A program made the translations under genes and the position numbers. The notes under the pieces were generated by a model. It saw only the letters and a list, made by a program, of their open reading frames with translations. It was not told the DNA's origin and made no database searches. Below are positions 46,838 to 55,939 of a stretch of 64,000 nt of DNA, in pieces (the stretch's first letter is position 1; every line of letters starts with the position of its first letter). This stretch comes from Vombatus ursinus (lineage: Eukaryota; Chordata; Mammalia; Diprotodontia; Vombatidae): contig NW_020954630.1 in assembly GCF_900497805.2 (NCBI RefSeq), positions 12,424,959 to 12,488,958 on the forward strand. The letters are read 5' to 3'.

Positions 46838-47007
46838 AAGGAAGAGGAAGAGAAGGAGAGAGGAGAAAAGGAAAGGGAGAGGGAGAGAGAGAGAGAAGAG
46901 AGGGGAAGAGAGAGAGAGAGGGAGAGGGAGGGAGGGGGAGGGAGGAAGAGGGAGAGAGAGGGAGAAAGAGGGAGGGGGGGGGGGAGAGAGGGAGGGAGGG
47001 AGAGAGT
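46838..47007 (+). repeat. GA/GGGA purine tract, about 170 bp
   Basis: Almost uninterrupted purines on the plus strand (gagaga, gggaggga, one run of ten G near 46975). Mirror-symmetric stretches are present. Frames through it are artefacts. Confidence 0.95.
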
Positions 47008-47420
47008 GCGTGATGGCGAACTGAAGTCAATTGTCTACAGCTTTAAGTCACAAAAGCTGGTGCCCAACTTCATTCAGAAGGGGAATTTCTTCATTGGGAA
47101 TTCTCTATACTAATGAAATCACATGTCAAGTCCAAAAAAGAAATTAAAGACTAAAAGAACAGACTTGTTTTTAAATAGAATATTTAACTGTTTACTATAT
47201 AGCAGGCTCTCTTACCTACACCAATGGAATTAGAGAACAGATGTGAATAGTATGAAATAGTATATAATTCCCCCCAAATTTATGTTTTACTATGAGATGT
47301 TATTTTATTCTTTTTATTTGAATATGCATGAGCCATATTGGGAAAATTCATAGTTTGTAAAATAATAAAGCTGTATTGTGACCATATTATAGAAAACCAA
47401 CTTAGGAAATAAATTACATG

Positions 47421-47481
47421 TATAGAGGATATCAAAAAAATCTTAGTGTAGTTTTAAGCTTATTTTGGGATACCCCATATA
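47421..47481. mobile_element. Tiny mariner-like MITE
   Basis: 'tatagaggatatcaaaaaaa' at one end and the complement of 'ttttgggataccccatata' at the other form imperfect terminal inverted repeats that begin with TA, as in mariner elements. Interior 'tcttagtgtagttttaagct' resembles the subterminal part of that family. Confidence 0.5.
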
Positions 47482-47620
47482 TCTAATAGACATATACATA
47501 CATGCATATGTATATTTGTGTGTATAAATATGCATGTTTGTGTATATATGTATGTATGAATACATGTGTATAGCTATGTTTAGCTATATCTAGCCATATA
47601 TATTTATTTATATACAGATA
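47482..47620 (+). repeat. TA/TG-rich low-complexity sequence
   Basis: 'tatgtatatttgtgtgtata' and similar imperfect repeats next to the MITE. Confidence 0.8.
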
Positions 47621-48119
47621 GTGCTTACAATGTGCAAGGCACTGATAACCAACTGGAGAGCTGTCCTATTTCACTATTCAGCTCCCCAGCTTTCTAGCTG
47701 AACCCTTCTTTGTTCCCATGCTGAGAATGAGCTTCTGCTTTCAAAGGGATGCAAAGTACTGGCCTAAGGAAGACTATCTTTCCCTCTCCCAGGGGAAAGG
47801 TAATTCAGAAGGAATTTCAAAATCCCTTTCCTTCTAGCTCCTGCTATGCTACAGGCTGTCATTCAGTGTGATAATCAACAGAGGCAGTGATGGACTTCAC
47901 CAAAGGAGATAGAATGTCACAAAGAAGTTAAAACCAAGATTTCCCCCAAATAAATCATAATGTGAACCACAATAACAACAATAACCTTATGATCTTGGCC
48001 AAGTCACTTGCCCTTCAGGGCCTCAGTTTCCTCAAATGTTAAATTAAGAGGATTAATGACCTTGCATTTGTAAGGTACTTTAGAGCTCTGATATTTCCTG
48101 GTTCATTTATTCATATGGC

Positions 48120-48480
48120 ATTTCTAAGTTCACAAGATCATAGGATCAAAGAATGAGAGTTAGAGGTCATTGGGTACAACCTCCTTATTGTTACAGATGA
48201 GGAAACTGAGACTGATAGAGGGTAAGTGACTTGTCTAGGGTCATGGCTAATTAAGTGTCTGAGGCAGTATTTGAATTCAGGGCTTCCTGAATCCAAGCCT
48301 AGAATTTTCTCTACTGTGCCACCTAACTGCCTCATTACAAAGCCTTATACCTACTATCTCAATGAATCCTCACAACAACCCTGGGAGATTGTTAATCTAT
48401 TAATTTCCTCATGTAGATAATGGGCATAATGAAGTTCAGAAAAGATGACCTGTCCAAGGGCCCACAGCAAATCACCTATA
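48120..48480 (-). repeat. MIR/Ther-type SINEs, reverse, two adjacent
   Basis: First copy: 'gttacagatgaggaaactga', 'gtgacttgtctagggtcatg', 'ctactgtgccacctaactgc'. A second partial copy follows at 48345-48480 ('aatcctcacaacaaccctgg'). Confidence 0.85.
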
Positions 48481-48535
48481 TACAGGGTGACCCAAATATC
48501 AGAGTATCCCTAAGACTTTTGGGACACTCCATATA
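48481..48535. mobile_element. Tiny mariner-like MITE
   Basis: 'tacagggtgacccaaatatc' and the complement of 'aagacttttgggacactcca' form imperfect terminal inverted repeats with almost no interior. TA bases flank both ends. It shares its ends with the element at 47421. Confidence 0.55.
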
Positions 48536-48714
48536 ATGAAGAACTGAATGCAATGTTCATGTAAAACAGTGAGCTATTTTCATTAGTTCTACTAAATCTT
48601 ATTAATCAATGTTATAGCCAGAGGAGAAATACAGAATGTTAATAAAGAAGTAAGTTAAGGCTGGTTTTGGCACCTGCATAATGCAATAAGATAGTATGAT
48701 AATATGATATAACA

Positions 48715-48890
48715 ATATGATAACAACCGCTGGCAATTACATAGTGCTTTGAGATTTGCAAAGAATTTTACAAGCATTAATCTTATTTGAGCCTCACAGA
48801 AAACCTTGTGTGGTAGATAGTGCAAATATTATCCCCATTTTTCAGAAGAGGAAGCAGAGTTGGAGAGGTTCACTGACTTGCCTATGCATG

Positions 48891-48930
<40 letters not shown>

Positions 48931-48985
48931 CATGCACACACACACAGGTGGTGTCTGTAGTGGGATTCACTCCTGACTCTTAGGT
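48715..48985 (-). repeat. MIR/Ther-type SINE, reverse, split by (CA)n
   Basis: 'acatagtgctttgagatttg', 'cttatttgagcctcacagaa', 'cccatttttcagaagaggaa'; then a CA repeat at 48894-48946 and 'attcactcctgactcttagg'. Confidence 0.85.
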
Positions 48986-49363
48986 CCGGCACAATCTCTG
49001 TTCTGCCTCTCACTATTTGGATCAATTCTGGTTGAATGCCTTGGACAATGAACTTCACCCTATCATTTTATTTATCCTCTACTCTTCATGGAATAATTGT
49101 AAAAAATGTTAGGGAGGGGTGCAGAAAAAAGAAGGAAGTGAAAATTCTTACACATGAAACAGGCATGCAATGGTTTCTGGGTGGTTACGCTAAACATGTT
49201 TTTAAATGCTACCAGCTAAACAAATAAATAGGCTTATTTCTCTCCCAACATACTTTCATTCTGGAACTCTCATCATCCATCAGTTGACATCCATAATAAT
49301 AAGATACATATTTCTGTTCAACTCATGCTGAGTTTTCATCAGAAAATGGGGAAATTAAATGCT

Positions 49364-49563
49364 AGGCATTTTCTTTCCCTTTTCTTCCTCTTCAGCATCA
49401 TGGAACACTGGATCCTCCAACATTCATAAACACAGAATCTTTTTTTTTTTAAGATGGCATAAGGGAAGAGTCAAGGAAAGTTTATCCCAAACAGATTCAT
49501 GGGAAAGTAAACTGAATATAAACAAGCAATGGATGACATTATTTCCTGCTCTGAAAAACAGCA
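49364..49563 (+). repeat. Copy A of a 200-bp direct duplication near exon 4
   Basis: From 'aggcattttctttccc' to 'ctgaaaaacagca'. It matches 50305-50502 in order: 'attcataaacac', 'gaggaaagttta'-like, 'gattcatgggaaagt', 'ataaacaagca', 'gatgacattatt'. Roughly 75-80% identical by eye. Confidence 0.85.
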
Positions 49564-49932
49564 TGGTGGGGGGCGGGGATGTTCATTTGTTGAACTACAA
49601 ATGGGTGTAAGAAAGGCTCCCCCCAGCAGCTGTAATCTCAATATGTGGGTCAGTGACTAAAATCTGTTGCCACTGAAACCAGCTTGGTTTTACTGCCTGG
49701 TAAGGAGTTGAACTAGCTGACAATGTGGGTCTTATTTTCCTTTAAAAGGCAATAATTATCTTTCTTAAAAATGTGAAGGAAAGTAGGTTATCATGAATCC
49801 AACCACAAGCCAACATCCTTCCGGTTCTAAGAACCTCGAGGAGGGACATTTGTAAATATGTACAGCCATGAGGCTGGAGCGGCACAGGGAAAAGAAGGGG
49901 CATGCGGGGGGTGGGAGTCATCACATACTCAC

Positions 49933-49997
49933 CGTCAGGATCCCATGCCAGAGGCCAACATCCTTCTTGAAATCTAATACATTCACAATTGTTTCAG
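49933..49997 (-). CDS. DIP2C: DIP2C coding exon 4 of window (65 bp)
   Basis: The smallest exon in the window. Two bases complete an alanine codon, then 21 codons encode ETIVNVLDFKKDVGLWHGIL plus T, ending on a codon boundary. The acceptor is ggttgcacag and the donor gtgagtat. It lies in the first FAAL-like domain, where related enzymes place a conserved aspartate-containing core segment. Two diverged copies of a 200-bp sequence lie on either side of it, at 49364 and 50305, in the flanking introns. Confidence 0.94.
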
Positions 49998-50304
49998 CTG
50001 TGCAACCAAAATACCAAAAAGACATTACTTGTTACAGCCCAGCACAGAGGCAAAAGCAACTTAAAAGCAAAAGGTAAATATGAGTGACGCACTAATGTTA
50101 ATTCAGCTTATTTTCACAGAAAATCTGATGCTCCCAAACAGATTCTGAAAAAAAAACAAAACATCCTTTATCCCTTTAGAACCCTTGCTTTCACAGGAGA
50201 AGCTAAATCACTAGCAGACTTTGGACTGGTCCAGCTATGAATTAGTGTAGGAGATGAAATGGAAAGATGGGGGCAAGGTAGGGAGTGTTAACGAGGACAA
50301 CAAC

Positions 50305-50502
50305 AGGGATTTTCTTCCCCCTATTAAATGTTACAGAACAGCAGATTCCCCAAAATTCATAAACACTGAATCATATTTATATAAAAAAAAGGCATGATGG
50401 AAAAAATGAGGAAAGTTTATTCAAAAGAGATTCATGGGAAAGTGAACTCTACATAAACAAGCAGTAGATGACATTATTGCCTGGTCTGAGAAACTAACAG
50501 CA
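50305..50502 (+). repeat. Copy B of a 200-bp direct duplication near exon 4
   Basis: Same orientation as copy A, with starts 941 bp apart; exon 4 (49933-49997) lies between them. No recognised repeat family. Confidence 0.85.
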
Positions 50503-50689
50503 AGAGAAAAAACAACTAAAAAAAAAACACCCCAAACTTGTCCAATCTTCATCAAAGTACAAATGTATGTGGGTGGGCAGCAGAAATGGTGATTTGAAAC
50601 TTAGGTGTTATGGCTTCCAGCTATCATTAAAATATAGAGAAGATAAGAGATAGGGCTATTAATAATATTCTGCTTGTGAAATCACAGTG

Positions 50690-51890
50690 ATCAAACGAAA
50701 AAACCCCACACTTTTAAGTGCCTGCTATATGCCAGGTACCATCCTAAGTCCTGAGAAGACAAACATCCAAGTGAGACAGTTATTCTCTGCAAGGACCTTA
50801 CATTCTACTTAAGGATTATAAAGCGTTTACAGATAAGTAAATAGAGAATAAATAGGCAGTGATGGGGGGAGGCACTGACAATTAGAGGAATCAGAAAAGG
50901 CCTTTGGAAAGAAGTGGCACATGGGCTTAGCCTTGAAGGGAGCTAGGGATGCCAAGAAGCAGAGAGGCGAGAAGAAGAGCATTCCTGATACAAGGTACTG
51001 TCTATACAAAGGTATGGGGGCAGGAGAGGCCATGTCATGTACAAGGAAGAGTTAAGTATGCCAGTTTGGTTGGAGTGCAGGGTGTCCACTTTTCTTCCTT
51101 AAGAGACTATTATGTCATCAGATTAGGAAGGGAGCCTATAGGCAGACTAGGAAGGGCTTTAAATGCCAAAAAGAAGAGTTATAATTTATCCTAAAGGAAA
51201 TGGGGTACCACGAAGACTTCTGGAACAAGTGAGCCATGTGATGAGACTTGTGTATGCCTTAGCAATATCAATTAGGCCTAAGACTGGACGTCATAGCACA
51301 TACCTAAAGTCCCCGCTTCTGGGGAAGCTGAGACTAGTGGATCACTTGAGCCCAGGAGTTCTTAGCTACCGTGGGTCTAAAGAAAATGTGGTATCGTCAC
51401 TAAGTCTAGCATGAATACGGTAGGTCTCTGGGACCAGAAGGTCACCAGGCTGTATAAGGAGGGGAGAATCGCCTCAAGTTGTAAAAACAGAGCAGGTCAA
51501 ATCAGTACTAATCTGTACTGGGATTTGAGCTTCTGGGTAGCCACTGCACTTAGATCCTGGGCTAGACAGGTAATCCCAAGCTCAAGAAAAGAAATGGTAG
51601 CTATGTGGATGATATCTTGGAGAAAAAAGACTAAAGACAGGGAGGCCCATTTCCTTTGCAGGAGTCCAGGAGAAAGGTTCATGAGAGCCTGGGCTACTGT
51701 GTCTTATGTGAACAGAGAGAAAGGGACAGACGCTAGATGTTATGTTGAAGAGACAGAAGTAACAAGACCTGGCAACTGGTTAAATATAGGTTGTGGGGAG
51801 GTGAGAAAAAGGAAGAATTCCCATATGATCCTAAGGTTGAGAACCTGAGTGATGGGACGCATGATGGTGCCCTTGACAAAAGATCTGAAA
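50690..51890 (-). repeat. L2 LINE 3' region, reverse, split by 7SL retrocopy
   Basis: 'gcctgctatatgccaggtac', 'agccttgaagggagctaggg', 'gaagagcattcctgatacaa' and 'aagggctttaaatgccaaaa' to the left; 'gacagggaggcccatttcct' and 'tgatggtgcccttgacaaaa' to the right of 51282-51583. Confidence 0.88.
51282..51583 (+). pseudogene. 7SL RNA retrocopy, full length
   Basis: About 302 bp, close to the roughly 300-nt length of 7SL RNA. The 5' domain shows 'ggatcacttgagcccaggag'; the S domain shows 'gtcactaagtctagcatgaa', 'gaccagaaggtcaccaggct' and 'acagagcaggtcaaatcagt'; the 3' domain shows 'gtagccactgcactta' and 'gatcctgggctagacagg'. A short A-rich end (aagaaaagaaa) follows. CpG sites of the parent are lost to TG/CA, as in old copies. 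Not a functional gene: no upstream pol III enhancer is visible and paired stems are disturbed. Confidence 0.93.
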
Positions 51891-51894
51891 ACAT

Positions 51895-52415
51895 TTTCGC
51901 TACTTCCCTATTTGTTCTAGGTGGCCTATGACCGAACTCCGTAGGCATTTACTAAAAAATAATATACCTTGACTTCATACTGTAGTCTGTATTATATATT
52001 CTTAGTTATTATGCTTTACAGAACTCTTCCATGGCACCCCTATTTTGCAGATTAACAATCAGAGGAATGTTTATGCATGTTTTTGCAGAGGGATTTTTTC
52101 AAACAAATATTTTTCAGCAGATGGATAAAGAAAGAGGAAGGAAGAGAATAGAAGAGAAAGAAGGACAGAAGGGCTACACGAGGAGAATATCACTAAAAAT
52201 CACCTTGGGGACTCCTGAGAGGTAGAAGTAATATAGAATGTTTGTCTCTGTGAGAGTAATTTTTCCAGTAAAGGATTCTAAGTCATAGATTCTTAAAGTT
52301 GGTTTTTTTTTTAGAAATAACTTGGTTTTTTATCCCATAATATCAACATTGTAATGAAAAACAACCCCGAAAGGTTTAAGAACTCTGATTGATGCAATGA
52401 TTAACCATGACTCCA
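51895..52415. other. Intron sequence, nothing recognised
   Basis: A purine-rich stretch at 52125-52175 is the only feature noticed. Confidence 0.45.
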
Positions 52416-52419
52416 GAGC

Positions 52420-52690
52420 ACCAAAGATGGTGCCCACTACCAAGTGTCATGCTTATGACAGAGAGGTGGTTTACGCAAGGTGATGAATGAGACATAAATT
52501 TTTTGCACATGGGCAACGTGGGAATTTGTTTTGCTTGACTATGTCTATTTGTTACACAGGTTTTGTCTTTCTTCTTTTTTCAATTTGGGTAAGGGGGGAG
52601 AAAATGGGAGGGAGTGAAAATTAATGCTTTTTAAATGAAAAGAAATGAAAGTTCAAATTTTTTTTTCTAAAAAAGAAATAATCTGGTTCA
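52420..52690 (+). repeat. L1-type 3' tail, forward
   Basis: 'acgtgggaatttgttttgct', 'tgactatgtctatttgttac', 'gtaaggggggagaaaatggg' and an A-rich end. Confidence 0.78.
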
Positions 52691-52850
52691 TTGATTTTGT
52701 TTTATAGATTGAGGAAAGTGAAGACGAAATAGGCACATGACTTGCCCAAGTCACCTTGCTATTAAGTGTCAGGAGTGGAGACTAGAACCCAGTGCCTTGA
52801 TTCCCAATGATGCTTTTCCTCCTTTACCATAATGCTGCCTCCTAGCTGTG
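52691..52850 (-). repeat. MIR-like SINE, reverse
   Basis: 'catgacttgcccaagtcacc', 'gaacccagtgccttgattcc' and 'accataatgctgcctcctag'. Confidence 0.75.
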
Positions 52851-53094
52851 TTTATTCTTCCACTTTTCCCATTCACTCTCTGATAGGGACCAATGGATTT
52901 GCCCAGGGAAGCCAATTCAGGAATGCAACTACTGAATTCCTGAGATTACATTGGGCAAGAATCCGACACTATCTGATTCTAGCAGAAGTTAACAAATCAC
53001 TCCCAGGAAACATCAAGAGTCAAGTGGAAGCCATAATCCCAGACCCAGGGAAGTCACATCTTTGCAGGAGATGCTCTTGGGTGCAGGCCTGTAC

Positions 53095-53197
53095 CTTCGG
53101 TGTAGCCACACGCCTGGGTGAGGGCTTGACAGTGCGTGAGCAGCGCAATTCTTGTCACAGTCACCCCAAGCACACTTCCATCTTTACAGGTTTTATA
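53095..53197 (-). CDS. DIP2C: DIP2C coding exon 3 of window
   Basis: 103 bp, phase 0 in, one base out. It encodes YKTCKDGSVLGVTVTRIALL to TQACGYTE. The segment aligns by position with the A3 nucleotide-binding loop of adenylate-forming enzymes, normally glycine, serine and threonine rich and followed by PKG; here it reads KDGSVLGVTVT, a diverged loop that is typical of DIP2 (inference from family knowledge). The acceptor is ctattttag, the donor gtacaggc. The donor is weaker than its neighbours because it lacks the usual purine-rich positions 3 to 5. Confidence 0.94.
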
Positions 53198-53398
53198 CTA
53201 AAATAGAAAAAAAGGGAAGATTAAAGAACATGCATGGCAGAGTTGTGTTAGGAAACGATAATAACGAGATTTATCTCACAGCTATTTCCAATAGTATGTG
53301 CTCCTTGCTCATGGGACTTAAAAACAATCATAAACACACATGATTAAATACCCCAAATATCCATTCAGCCAAGTAGGAATGGATCACATCTTACTTAC

Positions 53399-53508
53399 CT
53401 CAATATAAGCAGTGTCGTTATTTGCATCCTTGATGTGTGGGAACCAATCCCGAGGAGGTTTAGAAAGATGCTTAGACTCTGTGACGAACCATAAGAGCTT
53501 TGGCCAAC
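53399..53508 (-). CDS. DIP2C: DIP2C coding exon 2 of window
   Basis: 110 bp; the first two bases complete a glycine codon and the exon ends on a codon boundary. It encodes GWPKLLWFVTES through DANNDTAYIE, unmistakable DIP2 sequence just ahead of the degenerate P-loop-like region of the first FAAL-like domain. The acceptor is ttcccaag and the donor gtaagtaa. It is separated from exon 3 by an intron of only 201 bp and from exon 1 by 967 bp that hold an L2 copy and a TA/CA microsatellite. Confidence 0.95.
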
Positions 53509-53654
53509 CTTGGGAATAAATGACAAACATCTTTATGGTTGGCACTCACCTGAAAGGGAGTACGGCATTTTAAAAAAAAAACAAACCTTGGTGAGGATTT
53601 TTCTGTCTGTATGTTGCTCTTCAAAGAATATTTCAAACTACACTAGGCATATTT

Positions 53655-54380
53655 AATTCAATTTTTAAAAATTCAGTACCTACTACGTACCAAATGGTGC
53701 CCCAGGCTCCAGGCATGTAAAGGTAAAAATTAAACAGTCCCATATATACATGTGTGTACATGTATATAGGCAATACGTGTGTATATACATATATACACGC
53801 TATATATATATAAACATGTATATTACATACATGTGTATATGTTTGTGATATATGTTTCACATTTACTTATTAGGGTACCTGTTGTTCATATACAATATAT
53901 CTCTATAAATATGTATGTGTGTGTTACAAATATCAATATATACATACATACACACAGATATACATATATATACACACACAAATACAAAATGACTTCATGA
54001 GGGGAAGACAGAAGCACTAAAAATAAAGGGAATGAAGGAAGGTCCTTGAAGGAAGTGAAGCTTGAGCTGGGCCTTGAGGAGACCTTGGGATTCCAAAAGA
54101 AAGGGAAAGGTAAGAGAAAGCACATTCTAGCCACGGGGGACAAAATCATGGAGGTAGGAGATGGGATGTCCAGGACAGGGAACAAAAAGTAGGTCAGTTT
54201 GGCTAACCTGGAACACCTGAAGGGGAATAATGTGAAAATAGTCTGGAAACACAAGTTGAGGCTAAGCAGTGAAGAGCTTTAAGTGACAAATGGAGGAGTT
54301 TGTCATTTATCATATAGACAGATAAAAGCTGATGCTTCTGAAATAGGAAAGCGAGAGGAAGAGATGTGTATTCTGACATG
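53655..54380 (-). repeat. L2 LINE 3' region, reverse, with microsatellite inside
   Basis: 'cagtacctactacgtaccaa' at the left; 'aaggtccttgaaggaagtga', 'ctgggccttgaggagacctt', 'agcacattctagccacgggg' and 'gtcagtttggctaacctgga' at the right. A TA/CA/TG repeat occupies 53740-53990. Confidence 0.85.
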
Positions 54381-54475
54381 CTCGGTCAATGAGACTTTTT
54401 AAATGCTTGGAATATAGAAATTAGATCATTGAACCCCCAAACAGTGACTCAGAAGTGAATATATGACTGCCTTAC

Positions 54476-54599
54476 CTTTAAACTGTGGTATCTCCCCCGT
54501 TGGGCTTTTTGGCAGTCCTTTATGGCAGGCATCGCTAGTCAAGGCCACAGTAACTCCACAGCTTCCAAGTAAAAACCCTATCTGTTGACTTCCTGCATC
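54476..54599 (-). CDS. DIP2C: DIP2C coding exon 1 of window
   Basis: 124 bp, phase 0 in, one base carried out. The acceptor reads ctctcag and the donor gtaaggc on the minus strand. It encodes 41 residues from DAGSQQIGFLLGSCG to KSPTGEIPQFK, a highly conserved DIP2 segment in the N-terminal part of the first FAAL-like domain. By analogy with acyl-AMP ligases, this stretch lies in the core fold before the nucleotide-binding loop. It is the most upstream exon seen; the preceding DIP2 segment, expected to end in a VPIEVPLTRK-like sequence, was not found up to 64000, so the upstream intron is at least 9.4 kb. Confidence 0.95.
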
Positions 54600-54769
54600 C
54601 TGAGAGAAGAGAACAAAGAGGAGACAATAATGTTTAAATGTGCTGTGAAGAACTTACAAGGTCCATGTCCCCTTTGCTATAATTAGTATAAATTACATTC
54701 TGAGGCCCCCAAAGCAGAAAACTATACTCTTACGATTGAAACCTACCATTCACGTCATCCTGGCAGAGT

Positions 54770-54772
54770 TGG

Positions 54773-54806
<34 letters not shown>

Positions 54807-54835
54807 ATCTATATATAAATATATATATTTAGTTT
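54770..54835 (+). repeat. (TA)n microsatellite
   Basis: 'tatatatatatatatatata' followed by tgtgtg and further tata. Confidence 0.95.
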
Positions 54836-54884
54836 TTAATCTGTTAACTGGTGAAGTGACTGAGGAGATTTCTGCCATTTCCAA

Positions 54885-55130
54885 TCCCAAAACAGTAAGG
54901 CCAAGACAGCACAATACGGGAAAGAGCACTGGACTTGGCATCTGGATATCTGGATTCAAATCTCAGCTGCCATACTTACCATGGGCAGAGCACTTAACAC
55001 CTCTCAGCCTCAATTTTCTTAGTTGTCACAATAAATAACACTTGTGCTACCTCTGTTAAAGGGTTATTTTGAGAAAAGTGTTTTACACACCTTGGGGCAT
55101 GACATAAATGGGAACTTTTATTATGCCATA
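54885..55130 (+). repeat. MIR/Ther-type SINE, forward
   Basis: 'gcactggacttggcatctgg', 'ggattcaaatctcagctgcc', 'ggttattttgagaaaagtgt'. Confidence 0.82.
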
Positions 55131-55134
55131 TTCT

Positions 55135-55935
55135 CTTCTTTTCCTGAGGCTATAACTTTCATGTTTCTCATGAAATAACTTTTGCACATTAAATGGTCTC
55201 CTGGTGGAAAATATTTTGGTCTAGGATTGATTCTGGCAACCTGTAAATAGGGATGGGCAGACTCCAGAAGCCTGATTTATGAATGCCCCTTACATAAAAA
55301 TGGTCACCTGAGTCAGGGACGCATTTCTCTAGCTTGCAGGGCCTCAGGAACTGTGTTTCTTTTTTCCATGTCAGTCTTGCTAAGGATGTTCCTTGCAATA
55401 CTACCAAACCTACCTCCAACATCCCATTTCTAAAGAGAACCCTATCTCACAGCACCTAGAGCCCCAGGAAGCCCTTGCAGATGTAGCCAACTCCATCCAA
55501 TCTAGTGCCCTTGTGTCCCTACATCCTCTTGATGGACTCTCCTGTCCCCAGGATCCCCTGACACAGGACTTTAAAGGAACAGTGACCAAACTCCCTCATA
55601 TTCCCTGGAGGCCCATACATGTCTCTTCCCCAGCCCCTGTGGTGGCTGCTGCTGGAGCATCCATCCCCCTGCTCCAGCTAGAGGTCCTCTACTTATGATG
55701 ACCACCACATCAAAGGAAAGGGAGAATAAAACCCATTTAACTTCCAGCAACCAGAGCACTTGGGGAATGGTGAGAAAGAAGTGAAAGAAGCCCTGCTGAT
55801 GAGTAGCTGAGAGAGGGTATGGAAAAGGGAGAAAGATTCTCCTCTAAGAAATTGGAGCAAGGGAAATTGTTAATTTAGTCCCCATATTCCCATAGGGAAA
55901 AAAGATAAACTACTGTACACTTATCTACCTTTGGC
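55135..55935. other. Upstream intron, unassigned
   Basis: A 101-codon frame at 55393-55698 lacks any motif I know, and no splice context or conservation could be judged. Confidence 0.4.
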
Positions 55936-55939
55936 CCCA

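Larger units (their letters stand above)
4360..54599 (-). other. DIP2C: DIP2 family gene, internal part (12 exons)
   Basis: Span of the recognised exons of a disco-interacting protein 2 gene. DIP2 proteins carry an N-terminal DMAP1-binding domain and two adenylate-forming domains of the fatty acyl-AMP ligase type; they have been linked to diacylglycerol homeostasis and neuronal development. The twelve exons join in frame without a missing junction and encode most of the first adenylate-forming domain. The paralog call rests on remembered differences: the exon 11 stretch HDERIVIVAEQRPDSTEE and the exon 12 stretch HLSETKQLFLEGSLHP fit DIP2C better than DIP2A (ISETKQRFLEGTLHP) or DIP2B (FYDERIVVVAEQRPDASEE). 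The family call is near certain; the paralog call is less so. No start codon, stop codon, promoter or polyadenylation site lies in view. Confidence 0.85.

Noticed and set aside
46638-47030. Frames of 89 and 128 codons on both strands
   Set aside because: Made by the GA-rich tract, which is open in several frames by composition.
49364-50502. Duplicated exon 4
   Set aside because: Only the non-coding flanks are duplicated; no second copy of the exon 4 coding sequence was seen on either side.
51282-51583. Functional 7SL RNA gene
   Set aside because: Too many changes in paired regions and CpG loss; A-rich end and position in an L2 fit a retrocopy.
51411-51848. 145-codon plus-strand frame, the longest in the window
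   Set aside because: It spans the 3' half of the 7SL retrocopy and reversed L2 sequence, both non-coding in this direction.
55393-55698. 101-codon proline- and leucine-rich frame as an upstream DIP2C exon
   Set aside because: It is on the opposite strand to DIP2C and resembles no DIP2 segment.
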